From: Zhengitettix transpicula
Lineage: Eukaryota > Arthropoda > Insecta > Orthoptera > Tetrigidae
Direction: 5' to 3'
Length of the DNA stretch: 64,000 nucleotides
Assembly: GCA_037074705.1 (NCBI GenBank)
Contig: CM073590.1
Coordinates: 137,039,600-137,103,599, forward strand
The notes under the pieces: model-generated
Told to the model about the DNA's origin: nothing
Seen by the model: the letters and a program-made list of their open reading frames with translations, nothing else
Database searches by the model: none
Translations under genes and position numbers: made by a program
Shown here: in pieces, positions 23,570 to 34,083 of the stretch
Position numbering within the stretch: position 1 is the stretch's first letter
Layout: the number at the start of each line of letters is the position of its first letter

Positions 23570-24464
23570 GTAAATGTGTAAAGATTAAGGGAACATATTT
23601 TATTGTAAATGTGTAAAGACTAAGGGAGTAATTACAAGTGAGAACTGTTGGGAATTTGCAGAAAATTGATATTTTTCTATTGAAGAGAGTTGACATATTT
23701 CGGTATTTATTGCATTTATTTGTACAATGCGACCAACGTCAGACAGTTGAATCAACGAAATATTACTTTTACTCCTTTAGTTATCTGGAGTACCTATGGT
23801 TGTATTCAAAAACGTAATCAATATATTGTTCTCGGAGTTCAACCGGGTTTTGCATAATTATATTAGAACGCAACGTTTCGACGACTGAAAGCTCTGTCGT
23901 CATCGCCTAGTCGTCGAAACGTTGCGTTCTAATATAATTATGCAAAACCCGGTTGAACTCCGAGAACAATATATTGAACAACTACACCGGTAACGGCATA
24001 AATCATTGATCAAAAAGGTAATGGTTGTAATCTGTATATGAACAAGAGTATTTTTTTGCACACTTAAGATATCGTAATTATTCTTGACCGTAAAAAAAAG
24101 TAAAACGGCCCACATTTACGTCGATTAAAAATTAATGCACTATTGTACGAAAGTTTCTATTGAACTAGGAACATTTACATTTAAATTTAAAGTACAATTA
24201 ATTGTATTTCGTGTAACGTATTTCTCTACGTCGGTAGAAACATAAAAAAATCATATTTGGGAAGAGCCTTTTAATATACATATATAATTTTTTTTCAATT
24301 GCTGAGCTACTTTCAGCATTTATTTTCAGTATCAAAAATTATATATATCAAATTTGGAATAATGGTGATAAACAAACTTCTGTATTTAAAATATAATATA
24401 AATATTTGTGTTAACTATGAACCAAATTTAGAGGTTAGGTTAATACAATTTTGCTTTGTGTACA
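23570..24464. repeat. ~0.7 kb direct repeat, copy 2, with a hairpin insertion
   Basis: It is collinear with 12709-13431 except for an extra ~200 bases around 23811-24040 that holds the perfect palindrome. Its right end (GTTAACTATGAACCAAATTT, then TTTGCTTTGTG at 24460) abuts the Gypsy RNase H piece. It starts TGTAAATGTG, like copy 1's TGTAAATTTG. Confidence 0.7.
23819..23976. repeat. Perfect 67-bp-arm palindrome with 24-nt loop
   Basis: Bases 23819-23885 are the exact reverse complement of 23910-23976; the loop is 23886-23909. The arms include TTCTCGGAGTTCAACCGGGT and AACGCAACGTTTCGACGAC. The insertion interrupts the direct repeat copy, and copy 1 at the matching place lacks it. Perfect arm identity in a diverged background suggests a recent origin or continued correction between arms. 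Confidence 0.95.
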
Positions 24465-26600
24465 CCCAAAGACTACTGCATATAGTTCATTTTCAATTTG
24501 AGCATATCCTTGTTGGCACATGTTTAAAGTTTTGAATGCATAAGCTACAGACTGGTTATTCTGCTTTATAGCTGCACCCACGGCATATTGGGTTGAAGCT
24601 ACTGTAAGGACTACATGTTAATTTACATAAAAACATGCTAGAACAGGTGCCTTCATAATAAGTGGTTTTAATTTGTCAATTATAGCTTTATGATTAGACT
24701 CCCAATGCCACTGGACAGTAGTTTTAGTATGCTGACGCAGACACTCCGTTTCAGTTGCTAGATTTGGAATGTCACGGGAAAGGTATGTTATCATTCATAA
24801 GAAGCGTTGTAATGCTTTTTCATCATTAGGATATGGCATACCACAAATAGCTTCTTTCCGACCTTTGTCTGCACGTATGGCGTTTTTGTCAAATATATGA
24901 CCCATACATACTTGATTTACCCCAAATTTGCATTTTGACCTATTGAATCTTATGTTAAAATTGTGAGCTCTATTTAAGACAGTACTCGTATATTTTGTCG
25001 TGGCTTTCTTTGAATATCATCTACATAAATGTCAAGGCCCGGAAGATCTCCAAAACATTCTACCAGTGTTCTATGGAAGATATCTGGCACAACACTTATA
25101 CCAAAAGGCATTCTTTTGAATTTGTACCTCCCAAATGGCGTATTAAAAGTCAATACTTTAGACCTTTCTTCGTACACAGGGATTAGCTAAAATCAAGAAT
25201 TAGCATCTATGTGGCAAAAATGGCTGAATTATTCAATTTAGACTTAATGTCTTCTAGTATAGTTAATTGACAATGTGACATTAATAAAGACAGATCCTGA
25301 ATTTTCCATTATTTCTCAGTCACTACTATTGAATTAAACCATTCTTTTGGCTCAGTGACTTTGCTAATTACTCCCTCAGCTTCCATTTTATTGAGTTCAG
25401 TTTTAACTAGATTATACGATTTAAAAGGTAATTTCCTAGGTGGATCTATGATAGGTTTAGTAAATATCTTACAACTATACGTCTAAAACAGTTGAACAAG
25501 ATAAGTCTATGATGTGGAATAGTAATTTCCTGACCTCATTGTTTACTTTACAAACTAAATTACATGTTCCTACATTTGTGATTAATGATCCGCAAAACGA
25601 AACTAACTTGCTTTGAACTGGTTTTATAATATAGTTATTCAGACCCAATTCATTGAATATGTTAATACTCATACAGTTTGCCTGTGCTCCTGTGTCAAGC
25701 TGACATTTCACAATGTTGTTATTTATCATCGCGTCAACATTCCAGACTGCTCCAAAAACTTCCTCACTCAATTTTCTAGCACAAATAAAAGTATTATTTT
25801 CACTTGTACCAAAATTCAAACCACTTTCTTGCAGTTTCATCATTTTGATAGCCTTGAATTAACAAAATTTTGCAAAACGATTTAACTTGCCACACTTGTT
25901 GCACACCTTACCTTGTGCTGGACATTTAAATCTGTGTATTTGGCAACACCTGAAACAGTGTTCATTGTACTGCTTCCCTCGACCAGGAGGGCTGCTATTG
26001 CCGTTTGTAGAATGTGTGCTCTGCGATCTTTGATGAGAAGCGGAAACTCTTCTGGGCCTTCCTTCATGTACCGCAAAACCTTCTTGCTTCATTTGAAGAT
26101 TCCTGAGATATCTCTAAAGATTTGCAAATTTGTATAGTCCTTTCTAGAGTTGGGTCTCTTTATTGCAACAATCCTTCTTTCATAATTAAATTTGACTATT
26201 TTAATCCACATATTAATACGTCTTTAACTAAACTTTCTCGTATCGTCGATAATTCATATGTGAGACTAAGGTTATTTAGTTCTGTTACAAATTCATCTAT
26301 AGACTCAGTTTCTCCTCGACGACGTGTTAGAAACTTGTGTCGCTATGGTTACGTTCTTTTTTATGTAAAATGGTCATTAAACATTTTGACGAAATCATCA
26401 CATTTAACAATGTCGGGCTCCACATTAAATGAAAAAAATTACAGAGACTGTTGTCCTATTAAGGATAATAAAATTGCCACTTTACGCTTATCTTCTTCGC
26501 CGTTGAGACTCGTTTCAACCAAATATAAATTAAATTGTTTAATTCACTGGTTCCATTTTTGACAAATGTTGGTTGTATTGCCGCATAATTCGAATTTTCG
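24465..26600 (-). pseudogene. Gypsy-type LTR retroelement remnant: gag knuckle, protease, RT, RNase H
   Basis: Reading the minus strand from right to left: a CCHC zinc-knuckle-like gag end near 25870-26000 (CPAQGKVCNKCGK); an aspartic protease at 25475-25843 with CQLDTGAQANCMS, the LDTGA active site; RT at 24974-25177 with FNTPFGRYKFKRMPFGIS and YVDDI, the catalytic box; and RNase H near 24470-24620 with SVAYAFKTLN and QGYAQIENELYAVVFG. The frames are interrupted throughout, so it is dead. No LTRs or integrase adjoin it. The next expected domain (the linker) is at 12350-12708, beyond the direct repeats. Confidence 0.85.
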
Positions 26601-26769
26601 GTGACATTTTATTGTTGCACTAGTGAAGACGTGGTTCGACAAATGTTTTTAAAACTGCAGACATCGTTTTATAATGACTCTTAGTCTATTAATATTTGAT
26701 TACGTAATCACAATAGTACATCATACTAGAAGCTATGAATAAAAAAGCAAAGATAATATTATTGCAAAG

Positions 26770-27060
26770 ATGAACAAATTGTAAGTAATGACAACTTTAC
26801 AACAGGCACCGTGTCCTGTTACAAGGAAATGTTTTTAATCTCACATTAAAAACCTTCTCTATATCCGTGTTGCCCCTTAAGAAATCCGGCGTTATTATCA
26901 CGTTAGTTTCAAAGGAACTCAGCAGTTTATAAACCATCGACGTCAGAATTATGGGACTATATTTATTCACGCACCTTTAATTCCTCGGTTATCAATTGGT
27001 AAAACTTTAGTTTTCTTCCAGTTCAATGGAATAGTGGATTTGTTAATTAAATAAATGGGG
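26770..27060 (-). pseudogene. CR1/Jockey-type reverse transcriptase fragment, inverted copy
   Basis: The reverse complement matches 21710-21970: AATCCACTATTCCATTGAAC, AATTGATAACCGAGGAATTA, GTCCCATAATTCTGACG and AGATTAAAAACATTTCC. It is the same RT domain 2 region, also with stops, and is the inner end of the inverted duplication. Confidence 0.65.
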
Positions 27061-28189
27061 TTTATTTTCGAAAAAAAATTGGAATATATGAGTTCATTCT
27101 ACACTCAGTATTATGATCTTCCCTTCAGGTGTGTGTAGTCACATACTGATCCCTTTTTATTCTGATGGGTATTTGGAATTATTAAATAAAAAATATTGAA
27201 TTTAAATATTTTACCTGTAAAATAACTCAAAGTAAATTTTAATATTTAGATTAAAAACAAAATAAGTAACTTGGTGTAACTCTGAAGTGCAAAAATATTT
27301 TTCTTATATATACGTAATTGCTACTCTCAAACACTTGGTCGGAAAAGTGCAAGTAATAAAAAAACTGAAGTGCTTTAAATTACGTGAAATTTTGGAACGT
27401 GCTGATTACTGTATTTTTCTGGTTCCTGCGAGATAAACTTCGTCATGGGTCCCTCCGGAACTGGTTCGGAAACGATGCTGGTTGAGTTGGAGTCGCCAGA
27501 TTTCTCGCATCTCTCAGATTAACTTTCTGTAGGTTGATTTTCTGTAGTGGGGCTATACTGGACCTAGCCACTTCTTTTGTAATTCAAAATGTTTTTTGAC
27601 AAAATGTAATGTAATGCCAGAAGCCACCTTCTTCCAAGCACTTGTTCTGTCAGACTGCTCTCGGACTGCCTCCCAGGTCCGTTGCCCTCCCTTTACATCA
27701 GGAAGATCCAAGCAATACTGTGCACCGAATACAATGGCAGGCCTGACCGTAACTAAATGGCCACACTCGAATATGCTGCAACTTGTGAGCGCATCTACAA
27801 AATTTGGCAGGAAAATTCTTTTTGTTTGCCAGAGAAATGAAATTATGTAACAATTACAATTTAATAACACTTATGAATCACATTTTGTAGAATAAAATAA
27901 TCCAACCGAATATTGTCTTAAGCGGAAACACTAAATCCACTCTAGTTGCTGTTCCGTAGTGAGAAATGTTTTCACCAATGTCCTGAACTTCAGCCGCAAG
28001 TTTATTTCTTTGTTTTTAAGTCAAATTTTAAAGAAAGTAGTTTTGGTCCTAAATATTTGGGATTTAAAAAATCCCAACATCTAAATTCCGTGGTGTCAAA
28101 TACACTGCTACTGTTTGGAAACTCGTATGCTTAGTAAAAACTATAGGTACTTGCATCTATCTTGAAAAATTGTTTCTACGTGCAAGGAA

Positions 28190-28925
28190 TACAATTATGG
28201 TGCGCCTTTAGTTATCGATTTGTTACAAAATATTATTTTATAACTGTTGCCTAAATTACTGCCTGGAAGCATGTGAATGTGGCTTGCCGGGGTCGAGCAG
28301 CAGACACAAGACAATGGCGGGGTGGATTGGAAAATCCGCAAGTCCCGCAAGCAAGGTCAGGGTCGGCCAAGGAAGGGGTAGACGACCGGGAGGGTATGGC
28401 CCTAAAAAAGATGAAGTGGGTCACGTGTGCACAAGGACCAACCAGGAGAGAGGGATTTTGAGGAGGCAGAGAGAAAAGTCTGCGAACACGAAGAGATGAA
28501 TTTGGACCGTCGGTGAGAGTGGTCAGGGAGAGTTGATCCTGAAAGATTTTGGTTTTGCACGTGCGTCTCCGGTCGTCTTCTGCGAACGCTGATGAGAGAG
28601 AGAGCCGCCAACGGGAGTCGACCCTGTCCGAGCTGCAGACCTGGTAAGTCGCATTCCATGCTTCCGGGTATCGCGTCGGTTTGCCACGAGGAGAACCACG
28701 GTTAATCTTGAGAAAGGGAGGGGCTTACATGCATCCCTGGCAGGCTAGAGAGCTTTTGTTTTATATAAATTCTCATAAAATGAATTCTTGTTTTTATTAA
28801 CTAAATATTGTATTTCCCTTTCCTGCAAGAACAATTCTTGCAGGTGGCGCCCAACAAATCGCATATCATTAGTTAATTTGACTTTAAGCTCACCACACAA
28901 TATCTCGGTCTTTCAAGATTTCGTA
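28190..28925 (+). mobile_element. LTR-like segment with primer-binding site inserted in a repeat
   Basis: This block is missing from the matching place in the left arm (near 20735), so it is an insertion. It is unusually GC-rich at 28270-28730, carries a TATA-like TATATAAA at 28763-28769, and ends in the palindrome TGCAAGAACAATTCTTGCA at 28824-28842. TGGCGCCCAAC at 28845-28855 follows, identical to the start of retroelement primer-binding sites for tRNA-Lys. About 70 bases of leader follow before the older repeat resumes. The left LTR boundary is uncertain, and no gag or pol follows. Confidence 0.6.
28845..28855 (+). other. tRNA-Lys-type primer-binding site
   Basis: TGGCGCCCAAC lies two bases after an LTR-like end in CA. 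This position and sequence are typical of minus-strand primer-binding sites in LTR retroelements. Confidence 0.6.
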
Positions 28926-29079
28926 TTGTTTTTACGAAAATAATATAGGTATTTATTTTACGTTTAATACTAATAACGTCAACATGTGTCAGTTTTAGTA
29001 AACAAATAATCTTTGTAAATTAATAAAGAAGCGCGGTATTATGGGAATTTTAATTTATAATATATTTTATGATTTAACA

Positions 29080-29300
29080 TGTCCCGGGTTCGATTCATGG
29101 CTTGGGTATTGAATGTTTATACTCGACAACTTTGGTTAAGACTCACGAATTATCGACACAATTATCAAGTGTCGTTCCTAAATGCAAAATATGACATATA
29201 AATTGACAGTCTGGCAGTCCTTAGATGGGATGTATCCGCGTCCTACCCCAAAGGGTGCTCTCATTGTTGGATATTAGATATTGAAATTAGGCATTGAGAC
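29080..29300 (+). mobile_element. tRNA-derived SINE, family 1, 5'-eroded copy
   Basis: CCCGGGTTCGATTC (B box at 29087-29096) is followed by a body with ACAGTCTGGCAGTCCTT and a GTCGTTCCTAAATGCA block shared with 5392-5636. The A-box part is replaced by AT-rich sequence. Confidence 0.6.
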
Positions 29301-30205
29301 CTTCGCAAATGATCTTCTGCGACTAGGAATACCTCTCATTCGACGCCAATAATAACCGATTCAGTATTTCTTTTAAATTAGCCTCATTCTATATAAGAAG
29401 TAGGGGTGTTTTTCCCGTCCAGTAATTGTTTCGGATCGTTAGTAGAAACTATGGAAAATTTGGTTGAATTTGCTCCAAGTGTGAAAGATTGTTCGCGGAA
29501 CATTATTTTTTTTACTTCCCCACTTCTACGGGCTGATCTACAGCTTAATCTTATTTTATATCTATTATAATGTTTCCCTCCCCTTACTGAAGAGCTTGAA
29601 ATTATACTACATCAGGAGAAAAAGACTATCTTTCTCATCAACCCCGAAAAGTATTCATTCGACGCAAATGTCAAGGTTTTATTTTACATTTAATATTTCC
29701 AACACTGTCCACCCCCGCCAATAGATGTATTAGTAATGTCTTTATACCTACAGTTATTATTATTTCCGAATTGATAGAACATCTTTCCAACATCTTTTTA
29801 ACTGGGTTAAATTACATCACCTGTTAAGGATTATAGGAATATAGATTTCCCCAACCGCTCCCACTCTAGCACTCTGTACTTGTTACATTCCAACAAGTAA
29901 AATGTCAGAATTAAACTCAACGTTATTCACACGACACCAACCTTATTTATTTTAGCGTTATTTTTATGTAACGACTCTCCTCACCACCCTCTAATTATGT
30001 AGCTCTGCCATGCCGGAGGGGATTCGTATTTTAAGCAAATAACTTCGGGAGAAACACTATCATTCCCACTGACCCCGATAAATTTATATTCCTAGCGTAT
30101 ATCACCGGATTCTGATTTTTTTCCCCTCCTCGGCAACACACGCCTCTAGGGGTGGTAGTCGTGTCTTACTCAAACAGTTTGTTCTTGTTTGAAAGGAACG
30201 TGTGA

Positions 30206-30835
30206 AAAAAATTTACTCAAATCTGCTGCTCGAGTATGCAGAATGTTGTACTTCCATACACACACACATACACAAATAGTCGATTTTATTTATTAAAAGA
30301 TTACATAGATTGTTTTTTGTAATTCAAGGCCAAAGTGACATCAGTATCTACACTCTTTGTAATATACTGTATAGTACCCCCTAAGAATAGTAATTTTTAA
30401 TTAAATTGTGATGCTCTCATACCCGTAAACTGATGTATCGTTGCACCGACGCAAGAGATCGCCGGTTTATAATTGTCATGTCGTAACAACATACTACCCG
30501 TGGACCTTAAGGTCCAAAATGTCTTACGATTTACCAGAAATTTATTATAATATATTCCGTTCAATAACTTCAAGTTTAAGAAAAATGTACGTAATTTCAT
30601 ATGTAACTATTAAATTTCGAAACTGGTGACTGTAGGCTTAGCCACGTAGTATCGATGGCCTATGAAAATTTCCGTTACTCAACAACGGTGGCTGTTAATG
30701 AATATAATTCTGACATTCACCATGCTATTTAAGGTTAAGTTCAGACCCTTGAAGGTGAAAGGAGAAATCTATAATCAACAAATTCACTCGTAAAATCTAC
30801 ATTTGCTAATTTTCTAATGTAGAAATTAGTGCTCT
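30206..30835. other. AT-rich DNA, no feature seen
   Basis: A frame at 30397-30629 exists on both strands without a motif. A (CA)-rich patch at about 30257-30272 is minor. Confidence 0.4.
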
Positions 30836-31040
30836 CAGTTGTTATAATAATTAATAAGAAAGATAGCCAATTCAGACAAAAAAGTGATCATATAAATGCT
30901 ACACAACGTTTCTGGGATCCTTGTCCCTTTCCTCAGGTGCGAAGAAAAGCCTAGAGCGACACAACTACACATGTTACGGTGGTTACGGTGTAATGGCGTT
31001 GTCAGAACTGAAACAGGGTGAAAGGGTACACTTTAAGCTG
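30836..31040 (+). repeat. Foldback family B copy
   Basis: AATAAGAAAGATAGCCAATT, CACAACGTTTCTGGGATCC, TTGTCCCTTTCCTCAGGTGC and ACACAACTACAC match the elements at 39684, 44850 and 45170. Only one end is present here. Confidence 0.65.
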
Positions 31041-31970
31041 AAGCCGATAGGTCACTGTCGTTCAGTGTAACGTTGCACCCAGATCATATCTAGCAAAGTC
31101 AGCAGAGGGAGTAGAGTGCAGAAGTAATGGGAAACATTTGATGAAGGCATATGCGTCACATTTTAATTTCGCAATAGATAGGCCAACAAATAATCAATCA
31201 GCCCAAAGTTATCCACAATTTCCATTTGAAAGTAACACTAATAGAACAAGGTCAGGCAGGAGAATCAAAGCACCACATATATTAGCATATTAAATATGTG
31301 TTTATTGTAGTTTCATTTCTCTTATCGGTTAATATCATTATTGTTTTTTTGTCTGCTAAAGTAACATTGTTTAGCTTATAAAAAATATTGTACTAATGAT
31401 TTTTTTTTTTAAAAAAGCGTTTTATTAGGTTCTCATCCCTTACAATTTGTGCATGTTTGCAAATATACAATCTTCGTCTCTTATTAATAGATAATAGGAT
31501 GAAGTACTGTTGTGATTACTTAATAAAATATTAATAGTCTAAAAGTCTGATCTATACAAATATAACAATGGGATTGGCAATGTAGGAAAAGTTGATGACC
31601 TGGTCTCAGATTTTTTTACATCTAGGTTTTACATCTAGTAACTTATAAATCATTAAATAAAATGAACAGAATTGGGATTTATATCGGATTCATTTTACGG
31701 ATTAGGGAGTTTTTACACCAAATAGAGGGGGCAACGAATTTTCCGAATTTTCGTATGTAAAATCAGGATTCCCAAATTGTTCCCTAATTGGTCCCTTACT
31801 ATTTCTAATTTATGTAAACTACTTAGTTTTTTCCATTTACTCTAAGGTTGCGACATTTTTATGATGGCTGTGATATATATTCAAAAGATGATTAATTTCA
31901 GCAAAAACATCTGGATTAAATAAAGGATTGGTCAGTTTTTAATAAAATTTTAATTAAGACTAACAAGGGA
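31041..31970 (+). repeat. Dispersed non-LTR-related repeat, copy 2
   Basis: This is the longer counterpart of 18055-18400. Its centre (about 31577-31650, AAGTTGATGACCTGGTC and TTTTACATCTAGTAACTTAT) also matches 21985-22035, linking it to the CR1/Jockey-type fragments. The end (31790-31940) repeats GTAAACTACTTAGTTTTTTC and TCTAAGGTTGCGAC. Stops are frequent. Confidence 0.55.
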
Positions 31971-32016
31971 AATTCGTTTTTGTATTAGAATCCAGTGTAA
32001 TCATTTCTAAAATGTG

Positions 32017-32020
<4 letters not shown>

Positions 32021-32065
<45 letters not shown>
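32021..32065. repeat. (TA)n microsatellite
   Basis: An uninterrupted TA run immediately left of an LTR-like unit. Equivalent runs lie between the paired units (33012-33048) and after them (34062-34083). Confidence 0.95.
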
Positions 32066-32068
<3 letters not shown>

Positions 32069-33008
32069 AATGCCAATTAATTAAGACATTAATTGAGAAA
32101 TTAAAAAATAAATTGTTTGAGAAATCTATTCTTGGCGGCGGTACAGAAAACAGCAACAATGTAGTCAAGCACGGTTTCCTTTGTCGGAAGAGGTATGCGC
32201 GCTCAAAATTCCGAGACGGTTGTTCATTTGGCTGGAAGGTTTGGCCAAGTACAGGTCATATAAAAAAAGACGAGTAAAGTAAAGTTAAGTAGAAGCAGTG
32301 AGCAGTCAGACGCGACAGAAATTGGTCGAGTTGAAATAGACAAGACAATTTCAAATATTCAAAGGAAATTTGCAGAGAAACATCGAGAATTACCAATCAA
32401 CAGCTTTGATTGGTCCCTGAACAGTTTGCTCAAGACGAAATATTCACTTGACCAGAACTACGAAACCTGCTAAGCACAAACAGTCTTGTGAACATAGCCG
32501 GGCAGAATTAGCAGGAGTCAACCGAGGGAGAGACGAAAAGGAAGTTCATCATGGTTCCTGATTTTTTATCTAAAAATATTAATTTTAGAATATGTGAGTT
32601 TTTAGAAGCAGTGCAAAACCCCGCCATAGTGTTTCGTCAATTACAAGGTATCCTGGAATGCTGCCGTGAGTAACAATATAAAACAAATAATTATGTAAAC
32701 CTGATTAAAAGATAGACGTCAGATTTCGTTTTCTTATTTTGATTAAAATTTGTTAATTAGAATCCATCGTTTAGTTTAATTTTGTTGAGAAGTAAATTTA
32801 GTCACCGTTATTTGACGAGAAAATCTTTTCTCTTTTAAATTGGAATTTGTGTTTAAGTTGAGAAATAAAATGATTCGCCATTATCAAACCCAGTAGAGAC
32901 CCTGAGATATATTTTTAAATTGTGTAATTGTTTTTAAACATTGAAAATAAATTTGTTTGTTTGTAAATTAAATTCTTTCATTTAAAAAGCCCCTTTAATT
33001 TTAATATT

Positions 33009-33011
<3 letters not shown>
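32066..33011 (+). mobile_element. LTR-like unit, plus orientation (pair 1, left)
   Basis: The unit starts TGTAATGCC and ends AATATTACA, an inverted TGTAAT/ATTACA pair in the TG...CA style of LTRs. It has a TATA box (TATAAAA at 32259-32265) about a fifth of the way in and an AATAAA at 32946-32951 near the end, as in an LTR promoter and poly(A) site. It has no coding frame. It is matched in reverse by 33060-34061, for example TCAAACCCAGT near 32886 versus the complement near 33200. Confidence 0.6.
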
Positions 33012-33054
<43 letters not shown>

Positions 33055-33059
33055 TATAT

Positions 33060-34061
33060 TGTAATATTTATAAACTAATAATGGCCGAATTTAAATGAAC
33101 AACTATTAACTTTATACTATTAAACAAGATTTATTAACAATTTTAAAACAAGTATAAAATACACAAAATATTTGGGATCTCAGGGTCTTGAACTGGGTTT
33201 GATAAATGGCAGAATTTATATAATCAAAATTACATTTACTTTTTATGGGAATCAATGCGTCTGAACATAGACGAAATTTGTTGCTGAAGAAAATAATACT
33301 AAAGATTGAATTTAAACAATTTTAAATTTTATCAAGACTTAATTATCTCATTTTATCAATAATTAGATAATTAAAGAATGATCTGACTTTTATCTTTCAA
33401 ACACGGTTTACAAATGATTTTAAAGTTTTTCTCTACTTACAGGTCTCATTTTTAGTTTTTCGTGCACAATTTTGGGGACATCACTGATTCTAAGTTCTCA
33501 CAGACTCTAAATGTTCACAGGCTCTAATTGGCGTAGTTTGTTAGTTGGTTTAACACAAATTGGTTGGTTCTCGATGCTTTACTGCAACCTGGATTTGTAG
33601 ATCTCGTGACTTTAGTTGAAAATGTACTTCATTGGTTTGTCTATGGCTAGCATGATGAATCTACGCTCGACCACCGAATACACACTAGTTGCTCTGTCTC
33701 CTTGCCGACTGAATATTGCTTTACTTTTTAATATTTGAAAGCATGTTTGTGACTGGACCACATTCTTTCGTTCTGACTGCCGACTGTAAAACTTTTCGTC
33801 TGATCTATTCGCTGTCTGCTGCCCGACTGATATCTGTTCAAATTTTCATGACTTGGAATTTTGGTCTTTTCTCCTCGCTGCCTACTGCCCGACTGAACTG
33901 TTCGTCTCGTAAATTTTGAGCGCGTAAACTCTCTCAGCCGATCAACAATGATTTCTTTGCCTTGCCGGTTTGTTGCGGCGTCCGCTCTATATCCACTAAT
34001 AATGAGTCCTCTACAATTCAACTTTTTAATTAGAACAATGCCTTAATTACCAATTACTACA
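33060..34061 (-). mobile_element. LTR-like unit, minus orientation (pair 1, right)
   Basis: On the minus strand it starts TGTAGTAATTGGTAATTAAGG and ends AATATTACA. GCGCTCAAAATTTACGAGAC near 33915 (minus) parallels GCGCTCAAAATTCCGAGAC in the left unit. It holds short internal near-repeats of CAGTCGGGCAG(C/T)AG..AGCGA at about 33800-33890. The minus-strand frame at 33728-34021 looks like chance in this GC-richer part. Confidence 0.6.
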
Positions 34062-34083
34062 ATATATATATATATATATATAT

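Larger units (their letters stand above)
26770..30205 (-). repeat. Right arm of the large inverted duplication
   Basis: It mirrors 19920-22050 (see that entry). It is longer because an LTR-like segment with primer-binding site is inserted at about 28190-28925, and because 29350-30120 holds extra minus-oriented units of the 15.4-17.8 kb tandem array. In this arm an ORF of about 105 codons (27553-27870, minus) contains RTWEAVREQSDRTSAWKKVA, which the left arm keeps only as interrupted text. Confidence 0.65.

Noticed and set aside
28273..28659. Overlapping 62-85 codon frames in a GC-rich patch
   Set aside because: They lie in the LTR-like insertion; the frames on both strands reflect base composition, not a gene.
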